Below are positions 39,101 through 54,100 of a DNA stretch of 64,000 nt, piece after piece. The position numbers and the translations under genes are program-made. Source of the DNA: Micropterix aruncella. Taxonomy: Eukaryota > Arthropoda > Insecta > Lepidoptera > Micropterigidae. The stretch spans positions 25,617,224 through 25,681,223 of the forward strand of contig OX155952.1 in NCBI GenBank assembly GCA_944548615.1, given 5' to 3'. The first letter of the stretch is position 1. Each line of letters opens with the position of its first letter. Under the pieces are notes generated by a model. That model saw only the letters and a program-made list of their open reading frames with translations. It was not told the origin of the DNA and made no database searches.

Positions 39101-42100
39101 CTGTAAAAAATAAAAAACTTATTTTCATATATAGTTAATTTGACGAGGGATGCACTTAGTTAGCCTGATGGCTTTGATTCCTGATATAATCTGATATTTT
39201 TATTTATTTAATTACTTGACCGGCGCACCAACCGACAAGGAAGTAAAGTATTGCAAATACGCAAAACAAAAAACAAATTCAAAAAAGACAGAAAAACACA
39301 TTTGACTATAATATACTCTTACTGGCCCAACAAACTTTACCGGACCAATTGATGGTGAAAAACTGATTTTTGGTTATGCAAATAATTAATGTCAGTTTCT
39401 GTGAAATCATCCAGTAGTTACAATCAAAACCATATTGCCAGCAAAACTAAGATAATTATCGATCGGACATTCACGTTTTTATCGAATAGCAAAAGAACAC
39501 TCACTCTTTGCTGTTAGCCTCGAGGGAACGTCGCCGCAAATCATCCAGAGAGAGCCCATTCAGCTGCTCCCAGGCGAGACGCTCTTGATCCAGTTGTCTC
39601 TGTCTTTCTTCCAGTTCGCGAGCCTGCTGTTCCAGCGCTCGCCGCGTGGCTTCGTGTCGCCGCGCCAGCTCAGCCTCCGACTCCTTCAGCTTTTGGCGTT
39701 TCTCGCGTACTTTCATCTCAAACACCTAAGAAGCAACAATATCCCCAGCAATGAAAAAAACTCTCAGTAAAGGTTCTTAGAATAGGACACATTGCTAATT
39801 AACCACTGGAATGCCAATATCACCAATCGGTGGTTTTACTGTTGTGACAATTTGCAGGCGGCCGATCTCCATATTTATGCAATTATGCAATCATATGTGG
39901 TAAAAGTCGCCTTCATTGAATAAGTTTATACTCTTTATTGTGAAAATGTCCCAATGGGCGGGTTTATTGTCATATGACAATCTATTACAACCAACCCTAC
40001 TATGACGTGTTATATGTATGTGTGCGTGTAACATGTGTAAGTGTGTGTCTTGTTATTGCATTCGATCGACAGAATTGAAAATGCAATTCCGTTAATTTGA
40101 TCCCAACGGAAAACTGTTATATATTAGTATGAGTGCACTACCACCACCTACAAATAAATTCTCGAGGGTTGAAAACGTGCCATTGTAAGTTTCATTCCCG
40201 CGGCTGTCTCTCTAAGGGTTAAGTCTGAGACGCTTATGAGGAATATAATGTGTGAATAAATATTTTATTCATATCATATTTCATATTCAATTATTCCATA
40301 ATTCATTCCATATTAATTACATTTATTTATCCAAACGTCCGAACTACTACACGATGAGTACATTATAAACTTTATTCAGATTTTACCACCCTAATAGACA
40401 TCTCTTTGAAGATCTCGGTCTCTCGAGGAAAATAATCAACTCCTTCCTAGAAAATATATCTAAAACTTCAATTTCCGCATTTCAAATCCTATGCCTTCGA
40501 AGGGAGAGTGAATGGGTGGTAGGGTGAACGCCTACATGTGGCAAGACGGCTGTCCTAAACCTACCACAGCCAGTCGCTAGTCCGGAGTCCACAGCTTACC
40601 CCCAGAAGTATAACAACAAGTTTATCATGGGCCCGATTCCGATCGGTGAATTCCATGGCAGCTCTGTTTGTATCTAGTATACTCTTGTCTATGTTGGGGT
40701 GGAAGGTACTTTATATATTACTAATCTTAAACGGTAACTAGAATAAAGTAAAATGAATGTATAAATTAGCAATCATAATGTTAAATGAGGAAAGAAGTTA
40801 TTAAAATATTCTAGTATAGGCCTGGTAAACTTTGTAAAATTTTGGCATTATTCTACAACGATTTTGGCCAACTCCTCCTGGTAAACTTTGTAAAATTTTG
40901 GCATTATTCTACAACGATTTTGGCCAACTCCTCACATTCCTCCCTCTTTAAGTGAAAGCACCATGTCACTAGCTCCTTAAATCCAGGATAAGTTAGGTTT
41001 ATATGTCGTTCCCAAGGCAGTAAATTAATATAAATGAATAAACTTCTAAATGTCTCCCAAGACTGGTGACACATTGAAGAGTTCGCTGACACGGCAATTG
41101 GCATTCATTCTCAACACAATTGGCATACTTCACAAAACAATAAAAATGTTATCACATTTATAATGAAATATATACCACTCTTTATATCAAGCTTAAATCA
41201 TAAAACAAAAAAAATAGGTTTTCTGAATCATAATTTCTAAATCTAAAAAGACACCAGAAGTAAGTAAGACAGACATACCTGCTCCATCTCGATTTCCATT
41301 TTCTTCATTTTGGTATCGTGCTCGCGTTTTTCCTCTTCCATTTGGGCCAAAGGATTCCTAAAAAAAATATACATATATATAAATACATACACACAAATAT
41401 TACAAGTTATTAAAATCATAAAATTTATTATATTCTTTAGCAATAAGTGTTTCACAGTAGATATAAAACCTTCAATATTATTTATAAAATCCCTTATTTT
41501 TTTCACTATTATTTATAATTCCTCACTTCATTAGGTACCTATCAAAAAACAGCATTCTATCTCAAACACAACTTTAACTATGAATGGTTAAAATGAACAC
41601 TGAGTCTGCATATATTTTTTAAAAGAAGTTTTGGGTCTGCTGTGAAACACCTATTGTGAAAGATTAGAATAAATTTTATTTCAAGGCAATACTTGCAGTA
41701 ATTCAAAAGTTATCAAAGTTTTCACATATACAGTCCTTAGCAGAAAAGAAAAATATTAAAAAAACAAATAAAAACACAAAAGTTTTTCTTTTAATATTTT
41801 TTCGTTGATGAAATGAGGTAAACCCAATTTCATGATGGGCAAAACTAAAGTTTTACCCCATTTCTTTATACATTATCAGTCAAATATTGTAGAAAAAATG
41901 TATGATAATACATTTATTCCAAGGGACAATAATGGGGGTTTTTCTGTACACACATCTATTAAATCTACTTTCTATCTATAATGCTAACTAATTTTTCTAA
42001 GAAAAAGGTAAAAGTCTGGCTAGGGATGGGTATAAAATTTGCAAATCAAAACAAAGTCATAAGGCGAAATTTAAAAAAAACTCAAAAATACAACTTCTAC

Positions 42101-45100
42101 AAGCAATTGTAAATGCACAATAGAATCATTATGAAATACAACAAAATATATTCTTTAAATGTTAACATTTTTATACCCGTAAACAGAATTACAAAATTAG
42201 ATTACTTTCAGTCAGTATTAATTTATAACAATAAAAAAATAATAAGCATCGAAAATGTATTTATTGTCAGTCTCACAGATCAACAAGTGCACAGTGAGCA
42301 TTGTTATACACTGCTTTATGCCAATCACAAAGCTACAAGCTTCTTCAAAAATTCATTAAATCATTTTCTGACAGTCCATGAAACCGACATGCAGGCAAAG
42401 GAAGTTTATACATATATAACTCAGTGTGCATTTACATACGATAGCGGAGTTTTTAAGAACTTAGTTCGGTTACACAGATTGTCCAACTTACCAAACCGTC
42501 ATGAAACTGTTCATCACTCCTTGCGGGCACAAACTGACAACACAACTAGCATTAGCGCCGAGTGATTAAAAACAAATACCAACTTAAAAGAGAGCAATGC
42601 AAATTGCAAGAAATTAAAATAGTAAATATGGCAGGGGGACGCTACCCGCATGCCCAAGCGTAAAATACACCCACTGTCTTTGGTTTTTACATAATTTCTG
42701 TTTCATTCGAGGCATTGGTTATTCTGCATAGCCTAGCCTATTAAGATTACAAGACAAGTAAGACTCGGCTACGCTAAGTATATACCTAATCGGTTAAGTG
42801 GAAACTGAGAAACTAAGTACCTGTGTAAAATATTCAGTTGATAGATTCACAATATCAGGGTGAAATAGTAAAGGTGAGCATGAATATAGCGTAAAAATCT
42901 AAACTACAAATAAAAACAGAAATGTGGTAAACCAACACACAACTGTCTCAGTTTGTGGTTATTTTAACTCTAGACTGACTAGGAAATAACAGTGCCAGTA
43001 TGAAAAACTAATAAAAATATAAATAAAACAAAATCGGATTTTATCACTTGAAGTTTGAAGCAACCGATGTTGCGGCGATGTTACAAACACCATTGTCCAT
43101 CTAAAGTGCGTTATTTGCTGTTGCTCTGAGGGTAGCTGGCCTACTCCTACCGTTTGTAGCGGTGGGGGGCAGCGATGGTGGCGCGTGCGAGTTTTTAAAT
43201 TCCACAGTGCGCACAACACTCTCTGTATCTTTGCATCTTTGCAGTCAGCGACGCGGAATGAAAACATTTTAAGAAGAGGATTCCACATAGCAGTTTGAAA
43301 CCTTTGGCTCTATTGAAGTTCGGAGTCCTTCTTATTTCTACGGATTCTTGGATCAAGCGGGAGAATTAGAATTGTTCTTTGGATAGCACAATGAGATTTT
43401 GAAACTGCACCCAGTGGTTCGTTCTGCTATCAAAGATGTGTTTCCCGATTGCCGTTTTTTCTCACTAACGTTTTTAACAGCCTTGGTGTGTTCCATCAGA
43501 AGAGGAACCATCATAAGGAACCAATTTATAATTTAGACTCAAAAAAGTTGATCATTGCCTTGGACATTAAGGCTTCAAACTGATTTTGAAAACTTTCAGG
43601 CACGATTACTCCTATAATGTAAGAGGTGAGTGTGTTTTATTTTAATTTAATTATATTGACTGGTTACATCTCTAGCATTGCACTTAGCCACATATTTTAT
43701 TTAGGCTCTAAATTAATTACAATTAAATAAAACGTGAGAGCGCTCTGAAAGTTACGCTAAATATGCTTTACCATTGACACCCTTATACCCTGCGCAAAGA
43801 CAGTTATTCTGTGCTAGCTTGCGATGGAACGTTTAGTAAGCGCCCGGTCGCCGGCACGAGCGCACGTAGATTCTGTGCCTGATGCTTCATCAACGCTGGA
43901 TTTTTATAGGTCAAGCCCTAAAAACTTTACCACACCTCTTTCTTTGCGTGTCTGCCCATTTTGGATATTTTTCTGATACCAATTTCGGATACTTTTATGT
44001 TGCCTTAACCCGCTCGCTACGTAACATCCCCTACAGGACATAAATGTCGGCCGCCTAAACTCCGTAATGTCCGCTACCGGACCAAGCGCTCGCCGCTGCG
44101 AAAAATGCAATTTACGATTCGAAACGTCGTACTATATGCTTTCTGAGGGCGCAACGATATGGCCAAAATATCTTTAATTCAAGATTTCCGTGTGGCAATA
44201 TCGAACAACGATTTAAAAAGTGAGCATAGACGTCAAACGCCCAGTCTCCCGTCGGCAAATCGCACGGCCGCGTACGGCTCCGCGAAATTGGTGATAAAAA
44301 GTGTGTGTGTGCAGTGTTTGAGTGTTTGTTACTGGAGAACAGTGAGTAATTTGCATTTTAAGTAGTTTCTGAATGAGTATTAGTCATTTGAGATAGTCCA
44401 TTTGCTGTTTTTCACGAATTTTTAAAGAAAACACTTCGGCGACAACAAACGGCTCGCGAAAAAATGGTTGTTATTATTTTGTAATGTTTATGAAATATCC
44501 CGATATATTGCGAAATATGACGTAATGTCGCTTTAATTTACTAACAAAATAAGTATTGCTTCATTTACATCCTAAGTTATCACATAATTAGGCGTATTTT
44601 GAACATTATATCTTGTTTTGTAATATGAATCGCGCAAAGAAACTTGTTTTGATAATTACTATGAGAGAATAAAGTGCGATTTTCCATAGTTTTTTGATGA
44701 AATGTGACTCTTTGGAGTATAGTAATTAGTTATTAGACATATAATAAGTCTATGATAAGACAATATAATTGAAAAAATCTAACGAATTTTATATTATGAG
44801 CATTCAAAGTTTATTATTAAGTTCGGACGCAAACTCTCAAAACTTTAGATTTTTCTATAATATCAGACAAAGCTCAAAGTTCTGGTGTGATTTCTAAGAA
44901 GTGTGATGTAGTAATAAAGTTATTTTGAAAGAATTTCATAATAAAGAACATAACTGTATTTACAATTTTTGCATATTTTACGTATTTTGTGACAAAATCG
45001 AAATGATTTTATAGGCGAGTTTTTTCAGTTTGCCAATTTTGTAATATTTATTCATTATTATCTTAATTGTTTTACGAGATAAGGTTATGTTTTATATGTC

Positions 45101-48100
45101 AAATTTCAATGCCATCATTTTTCTCTTTATCTTTTTTTAATCCGTTTAGTGGTTTATAAGTTATGATCGTTTTTCTCAAGGCCGTTGACTCGCGTCGATT
45201 TTTCGCCCGAATATGTCGCGCGCAAAAGTGATAGGTGAGTTTTTACGTCGCGAGAGGAGGGGTTAAAATGTTTTCAACACCCCTTGCAAGATGTAAAACT
45301 AGATACAGTGAGTGTTGTGTGCAAGACGGAATTTCAAAACTGCCATCGCCGACCTTCAACCAATACAATCTGTACTGTAACAGTAGGAATATGCCGCCTA
45401 TTCGCAGATCAAAAGCGGACAACTGACAGCACTTTAGTCTACTCTGGATAATGGCTATTTTAACATCGCCTAAATGTCAGGTGCTTCAAACTTCCCGCAG
45501 TAAAATCCGATTTTGTTTTATTTACGAGGCCTAATAACTGCGATATACTTTTATAGATTAATTTAACTATATATCATGAAGCGACAGACCAAAGTGGAAA
45601 TTATGAAGACTATATTTAATTTTGTGAAATTGTATTACCCTCATTGCACCTTGGAATAAACTATATTTTAAAAATGTAAACGAGAAAAACTGTATTTCTA
45701 TTATGTTTCCGAGTTCAACTGTGAGGTTCTCATCAATAGTAGGATAAAGTTTCTTACTTGTTAGAGTTGAGACGTGCCGGTTTCCCGTCGGCTCCCAGAC
45801 CGGCCAACTTGCGGCAGCGGTAGTTCTCGTAGTGGACAGAGCTGGTCACGTCTTTGAGATCCTGGAGGTGCGTTCTGATCACCATATTCCGAAGAGCGAG
45901 GAAGTCATTGTGACTCAAATTCTCAACTGAATAATAAGAAAAAAAAATAGATTTCCATTTCCGTTTTAGAAGTAATTTTTAAGATGGAGTAAGATAAAAT
46001 ATCGTGGGCTAAGCGCAAAAAAAAACTCATAACATGAATAAAAAACAAAACTAGAGAGCTTGAAGTCGTTGTTTTGTTATAGCGAGTTAAGGTTTTTTTT
46101 ATGGTGTGTTAATCGTGAGGTAATTAGCCTCTCAGTGGCTCACGCAAACAGGGTCTGACAGTATCCCTCAATTCCCCAATACAGTTTGTTCGAGATGGCT
46201 TTAACCGGTCGAACGCCAGCCTTCGCTCGCAGAATACTGCGCAGCAACTTTTTGGTCAATTTTGTAAATAAATACTAGCAATATCGTTTTTTCATGAATT
46301 CCCTTTTGTTACCTAATAATCAATCTTGTAAGTAATGTATATTATATAATTAAATCCAATATATGGGGGCCGGCCGAAACGGTTACGCGCGGATCTGTCA
46401 AACGACACAAAATGCCTATGGGCACTGTTGGCGTCCAACGAGTTAAAGGCAAAAAAAATCCACAACAAAACCTTTCTCAATAATCCAGAAAATTTTAGAT
46501 TGGACTCTGGAGGTTGATTCGTTTTCCAAGCAGTATAAAGTCCCTAAAAGACTCAAATGGAAAGCCCTCTTGTAAGACAGCACTTTCCTGCCTATCTTAG
46601 AAGACAGGCCTTATTGTAAAATTAGCTGTTCTACATCTGGGAATCAAATATCCCAAAAGACCATTAATAAAAGCCATGATCTCGCAAATGCCGTAAACCG
46701 GAACGGCTTCATTGTTCACCTTCACGCAGTGGAAGTTGGCGCTCGTTGCCTGCCAACCAAATCTCTGAATCTTTGTTTTACCTCTTTAAAGATCTCGGTC
46801 CCTCTAGGAAAATATTCAACTACTAGGAAAAATCAACTTCCTAGGAAAAATACCCAAAACTGCAATTTCTGCATCTAAAATTCTATGGCTTCGAAGAGGG
46901 AGTGAATGGGTAGGATGTTAAGATGAATGCCCACATGTGGCAACACAGCTGTCTTAAGCCTACCACAGCCAGTCGTCAGTCCAGAGTCCACTGCTCACCC
47001 CCGAGAACGGTAATAATAGTATTATGAAGGGCCCGTATATATATAAAATAAAATAGTAATATAATAATAACATAATAAAATAAATGTACAAATGTAAAAT
47101 ATGAAGAAATTAGGTGACATACAAAAAAAAAACATTAATAGCATACTTTCCAACTTCAACCTCAACTTAAAAAAAATATAATCAACCCTTATTTGACTTT
47201 ACTTAAAAAATATTTAGGAATATAAGTAAAAAAAATACTTAAGGAGTTGTTGCATTCTACATATGCCACTAAGAAGTGACAAATATAATGGCGCAAAAAG
47301 TTTCGAAGTTTTTTTGTTGGTCTATTTACTAACATAGCTTTATATTCCACGTCCCCGCAGAAAGCAAACGATGAGATTACCTTCGGCGACTCCCCAGGGA
47401 TACTTCCTCCCGCGTAGCTTCTTGCCGTCGACCTCCACGACGGCGTTAGAGCCGACGACGGCAAACGGCACGCGCGAGCGCAGGGCGCGGACGGCCGCCA
47501 CCTCTTCTTCGCCGCTGGCTCCGTTGGCTCCGTTGGCTCCGTTGGCTCCGCTGGGCCCGTTCCGCTCCGCCGCTCCGTTCACCGGCGGCGCCCCACATCC
47601 CGCCACCGGCTCCGGGAAGTCGTAGATCTTGATTTTGTGCTGCGTTATCTCGTTCAGAATCTGTTTCAATAAAAGAGATGACAATTTATAATCAGTAATT
47701 TGGTTAAAAAAATAGCAGATATTATACACATTTCACTCAGCGAAATTCCATCATCTCAGCGGGGAAAGAAATTTTTAATCCAATTTAATGGTACCAAAAA
47801 TCGAGATATTGAGTCCTCGATTACTAGGTGAGAGATTGAGGCAGCTTCGGAGGGTTTATACAGTTATACAACCTCCATCCTGAAAAAACCGGAATGATTT
47901 AAATTAAAACAAACTATTTTATATTTTAACCCTTGGAGTAAATGGGTATTTTCATGGATGCATCTGTCTCTTTTGCAGGATTTTCGGCGACATCGACCTT
48001 AAAGTACTATAACTACGAAACTACTACACCAATCATAAAAAGAACAACTGCACAATGATTGCATTGAAATTTCGAATATAGAATATAGAAATATCATTTT

Positions 48101-51100
48101 GTAAAACAATTAGATAATTATGAATAAATATGAGAACATCAAAGAAGTGAAAGAAACGCGCGACCAGATTTGGTCGACTCGTACTCAACGGATAATTGTT
48201 TCGCGACCAGATTTGGTTGACTCATACTCAACGGGTTAAGACAAACGCCTTATTATTAATCAATATAGTCTCCATTCTCTTCAATACACTTATTTGCACC
48301 CTCAATCAATTCATCAAATGACCTTGAAATTTCCTCTGTAGAAATCGATTTTAGTACGTCCTACGCGTCTTTTGTATGCATTCAATTGAGAATTAATGTT
48401 ATCCCTTCAACGGCAATTTTAGTCTATCAAATAGAAAATAGTCGCATGGTGCCAGATCTGCTGAATAGGGCGAATGTTGCAAAGTAATCATTTGATTTTT
48501 TGCAAAAAAAATCAACCACAACCTCTCAAACGATGAAACGGAGCATTATCGTGCAAAAAAGACCACCTGCCTTGTTCGCGATATTCCAGTCGAATCCGAC
48601 GAATTCTGTGAAGAAAACGTCTTAATACGTCAAGGTAGTAATCACCACAGACTGTTTGACCCCATGGAACAAATTCTTTGTAAATGAATCCCGTGGAATC
48701 ATAACAACAAATGAGCAGTCTTCACTTTCGACCTCTGCAAATGACTTTTTTTGGCATGACCTTCTTCTCGAAGACTCCGTTCCGCACTTTGTCGCTTAGT
48801 TTCTGGCTCATATTCAAACCACCATGTCTCATCATCAGTAACGATCGATTTCACAAAGTTGGCGTCTTTACGAGCACTTCTAATGATGTCTTTGTAATGT
48901 TCGAATCAAATCCTTTTTGTCATCATCGGTGAAATGGTGTGGAACAAATCGTGAATTGATCTTACGAAGTCCCAAAACTTTGGTCAAAATGCGATGTACA
49001 GTGGAGTGAGGAGTTGCCAATTCCATTTCAATCGATGTGACTGAAGATTTTTTGTTCACTTTGATAAAATCATGCACTTTTTCAATGTGTTCCGCACTCA
49101 ATCCAGTTTTTGGACGACCTGGCCTTTCTTCGTCATTTAAGTCTTCCCTGCCCGATTTAAACCGCGAATACCACTCGAAAATTTGCGTACAGGATAGACA
49201 ATCATCACCATATGCTTGTTGAAGCATACGGTGCGTTTCACTTCCGGATATACCGAGTTTAAAACTAAACTGATCGCAGCTCTTTGTTCGAAATTCATTT
49301 TTGTGCCGAGTTGCAAAATATACTAACTCATCCGACGCAATAACTTTGTTTGTTTACATTGGAATCCAATGAAACTTTGACATGATGTCAGTCAAGGACG
49401 TAGCTTTCCAATGCATATTACTAACAATAGATGGCACCACTAGAATCTTCTATTTTAAATCAGTCCGTTTTTTTTGGGATGGAGGTTGTATAGCCGATAT
49501 TATAATTAAAAAATATTATTATCAGTATCGAGAAAACGAGCCTCCACCAACTTGAGAGCATACGTCTTTCATGCACTGCTAGTCTCAATGTTCTACACGA
49601 TTTTGGTTGGCCGAGACCCATTATTGCTTGCCAAAGCCTTGTAATAATTCCATAGGATAGACTAAGGTCGCCGCTTCGATCTGCAACGGTGAGGCTAGTT
49701 TGAGACCGGTGCACACCTACAGAAGCTGACGAGATTAATCACTGGTCGACGAACGAGGGTAGAACATTCATCAAAATGAGTCAGCCTAAAGCCGATTTAA
49801 AATACACATTCATCAGCATGAGAAAGCAAACCACTAGCAAACCACTATTCCTTCCAAAAACAGTTTGTTTTCTACTATTTATTGTGAAATTTGACAATGG
49901 ATGGGTTTATTATCATACAACAATCTCTTACAACCAACCCTATTAAGAAGAGTTTATATGTACATGTGCCTGTAACATGTGTGTCTTGTTATTGCATTTG
50001 ATCGACAGAATTGAAAAGCATTTCCGTTAATTTGATCCCAACGGAAAATGGTAACTCAGCTGGGAATCGAACCCTGGACTTTGCAATGTAAGATCAGGCG
50101 ACCTAACCACTATGGCAGCGGGCCGTCGTCTACCACGAATTTACACATAGTCATCTTTGGAAGGCGAGGATATGGTGCGACTATTGGTGGAGTCGCGAAG
50201 GTCGCAATCTGCCTTTTCTTTTCTTTGCCAGTTAAATCTGCCTCGTCGAGAGAATCGCGTATTTGCTCGTGAATGGGATTCGGATGTCTACGGTTTTAAA
50301 ATGAGTGATTGGTCGCCCTACAGGGAGAAATGGCTTACATGGGAATCTCGCTGAATGCATGTAGGCTAGGTATTATCTTCTAAAAAAGTTGTAAATTACA
50401 CAAACACACTAGGACCGTTAAATAATAAAAAAGAAATGATTGTTCCTAAAATCTCCTACGGTCCCATGTACCATGACAGAATGTGACTTTGTTGCAACAT
50501 TGAACAGCTACCCTTTTTCATGGTCGGCGATCTTTTTTATCAAACAACTGTAATCATTTATGAATCAAAAAAATACCTGTTTCTTAAATAATGCGATTTC
50601 TTCTGGCGTCATCGTGTCAGCCTTTGCGATAACTGGCACAATGTTGACTTTGTCGCAGAGCCTCTGCATAAACTCGACGTCCAGTGGCTTGAGACCGTGA
50701 CCACTCGGTCCGATGAAATACAAGCAGCAATGCACTCTTGTATCGGATGGAGACACCTGACGGGTGACCCGTGATTCTGCATTGAGGTACTCTTCGTATT
50801 TCGACTCCACAAAGTCCATTACCGGTTGCCAACTGAAGAGAGCAAGAAAAATTGGTATGCACATACAGATAGCATTTACCACATCGACTGTCATGTTAAT
50901 AGAAGGGATGAACATTGATGTCCGATATACATATAAGAAACATCGACGGTTGGAGGTCGATGTTCAATGTTTTTTACATCAAAGCTGCCGTACCGATGTT
51001 TTAGCACCATTGATATTCCTTCATTAATATTGCTTATCTATAAATCCTATTCTATTTTACTTCATAAATACAAGTACTATTAAATATTTAAAAACTAGAA

Positions 51101-54100
51101 TTATTCAAAAATATTATATTTTTAACCCTTCAAGAAGAGCCAACAATGCCTATAAGCATTTTGCATCGTTTGACAGATCTGCACATGACCATTTCGGCGA
51201 GCCTCCATATATATTATATAAATATATAATATACTTGACTAACAAGATTAATTACTAGGTAAACAAGAGGGAATTCATGAAAATACGATTTTGTTAGTAT
51301 TTATTTACAAATCGACCAAAAAGTTGCGGTGCAGTTATTTGCTCACGAAGGCTGGCTTTCGACCGTTTTATGAATATCGATTGACCGTCCGCATGTTGTC
51401 CATCCCTTCGCCATAGCAAGTCAGACAAACTCTAAGGGCTATCCCGAATCCCGACAAACTCTAAGATAATAAATAAATACAAACGGAGCTGCCATGGAAT
51501 TCACCGACCGGAGTCGGGCTCATCATAATACTATTTTTTTACACTATAACACAAACTCAAAGGTGTCTATACATCGAAATAAAACGTAAATAAAAAAAAC
51601 TAAATGACACATTTTCGAAATTAAATTAATTGAATAAACAGTCTTACTTCCTTTTTATTTATTTAGATATCATATTTTAAGATTATGTTTTAATTTTCAA
51701 ACCCGCGATCAATTACGGATATTATCACTATGTTCATCACAGATATAGATTTTATTAGAAGAGCACACATGGGACTGCCAAAAAAACGAATTTTAGAAGT
51801 TACGTTTTTTTTTAAAAACATTGATGTTTGGACTGATAATCTAAATATTCGTCGGCATAACTTGCAAACCACAAAAATTCGGCAAAAATGATCTCAATTT
51901 TTATTGCCATCTAGTAGCTGTTAAACTAACCGTTAGGAAGCTTTATTAAACTATGTCTATTGCTAAAATAAATCAAGTATCTCTATCATTATATTGAAAA
52001 AAGTTAAAACCCTGTGACTTCTCTCGCTAGAAATGTAATAATAATATTATGATGGACCTGACTTCATTCTTTGGCAGCCATTTATATTTATTATTTGTAT
52101 ATACTAGCAGTAAAACATTTAAATATATACAGGTTGTCAGGATGTAGGCCACATTAATATACTAAAAAGACAAGCTTTTTTTCCTTCCTAGTACAATAAA
52201 TACTCAAAAGGAAACATTACCAAGGAATACGAGAAATGTGTTAAAGAAATACACTACAAGAAATGGGGCAAAACTATAGAAAATCTAAATTCAATCCCCC
52301 CGAATGCTTTATCCTTTTTTTGTTGAGTGGGGCTTTTCTAAGGTCTTTATGAGCCTTGTAACACTGCAACCATTGCGACTACTATTAAATTAAATACTAT
52401 ACAATTTACTCACCAATTACTATTGTCAACTGCGTCACCGAATCCCGGAGTGTCCACTATGGTCAATCGGAGATTGACACCATTTTCTTTGAGTATTACT
52501 ACATTGGTTTCCACGCCCACCGTCTTCTTGACTCGTAAAGATGGTCCGGGATGTGACTGATTGTCATACACGTCAGACAGAAATAATGAATTTATGAGTG
52601 TCGATTTTCCTAAACCAGATTCCCCTGAAAAGAAAAGGTCACATACAATTTCTTTATTCATCCAAAAATGTTAAAATAATGCTTTAAAATAGGCTTACTG
52701 TTAAAGACAATTATTAGAGTGGAAATTAAATTATTAGTATCTATTTGGTTATTGCATGTATTACAGTGTAACGACACGGATCAACTTTTAAAACTAGGAG
52801 GTGGCAGCGTCGTTGCACAACTACAATTACTATTTTATAAGGCATTTAACACACGAATATGAATCTTGAAGAAGCTTGGAAAACACTGGTAGTAATCTTG
52901 ATCAACAAGAAAAAAATGAAGCATCACTTAACAACTACAGGTGTATTTTGATTTCTTTTATATGTTATGTAATTTATTTTAGTTATCATTCCCAATTTGT
53001 GTTAAAATGCTTAAGAAACGCTAGCCCTGAAATGGGTTTATCCCAGTTGAGCGGCGTTGAAAAGGTATAGCTACGAAGAGTTCACTCAGTTAATGCTTCG
53101 CCATTAGTTATCGTCTATATAATGTAGGAAAGGCAATAGTATTTTGATAGTGACTATAAAATAAATAAATAAATAAATAAATAAATAAATACATTTCATT
53201 ATTATGTCATACTTAAGAACTTTTCGCTAAAGTTGGAAGCAACTGCATATCTACAAAGCTCGGCTCAATTCAACCCATTGAGCAGGCAAGATTTAGACGA
53301 AGCTTTAGCACATTCAACGACATCCATACTGTGAAGAACTTATGGAGAAGAGCACTAAGTAGAATAAGGAGCTATGTATCGCCTTTGTTGACTACAAAAA
53401 GGCGATCAACTTAATGGAAATACAGGCTGTTATAAATGCACTGAAACGATATCGGAATGGATACATTGCTTGCATTAAAGATCTTTACAGTGCTGCCACT
53501 TTCAAAGTAAGGCTACATGAAATAGCAGACGAAGAGGTCTAAGTTGAAGTTCAAATGTTTTTAATGGTGGTTCAGGTTAAACACTTTGAGTTTATAAGAA
53601 CAAACATTGGTGAAATTTAGAATCCGGAGATAAAATTGTCAAAAAAGTCAAGGTGACATGATTTCAGCTAATTCCCAGCTGGTCCCAAGCTAATTCACCT
53701 ATGCTGTGGAAGATATGTTTAACTGGGACTAACTAATTGGGACAAAAAAAGGTGTGGGGTTATCTGTCACACTCTCAATTTGCATCGCTACACAGGGTAC
53801 AAGGGACTAAGTGTTACTAACATCATTCAAATTCAAATATGAAATGCGATGATGGGCTTTTTGACAAGCAATATGGATTCTTTCCTTTCTTGTATCCCAG
53901 TAATTTTGTTCAAGTATGATTGGCTACAGCTCTCTTCACCTACGAGAGATGCACTCAATCATGCATGTTTGTCATACGCACGGCACTAGTCTCGACACCG
54001 TAAAATGCGTTATTAATATCAACATCTCGACACCGTAAAATGCGTTATTAACATCGATTGCATGAAATCTAGACATATTTCGGTAATATTGTCAAGCATT

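Larger units (their letters stand above)
47868..49490 (-). mobile_element. mariner-like transposon with TIRs and TA target
   Basis: Terminal inverted repeats of about 35 bp start TACAACCTCCATCC (left) and end GGATGGAGGTTGTA (right), with TA on each side (47866-47867 and 49491-49492), the Tc1/mariner target. The transposase remnant is on the minus strand. A 305-bp TTAA-flanked element is inserted close to the left end, explaining the length above a usual mariner of about 1.3 kb. It lies in the pnut intron between exons d and e. Confidence 0.88.

Noticed and set aside
47371..47625. 84-codon plus-strand frame with repeated LAPLAPLAP
   Set aside because: It is the antisense of septin exon e and its 9-bp repeat.
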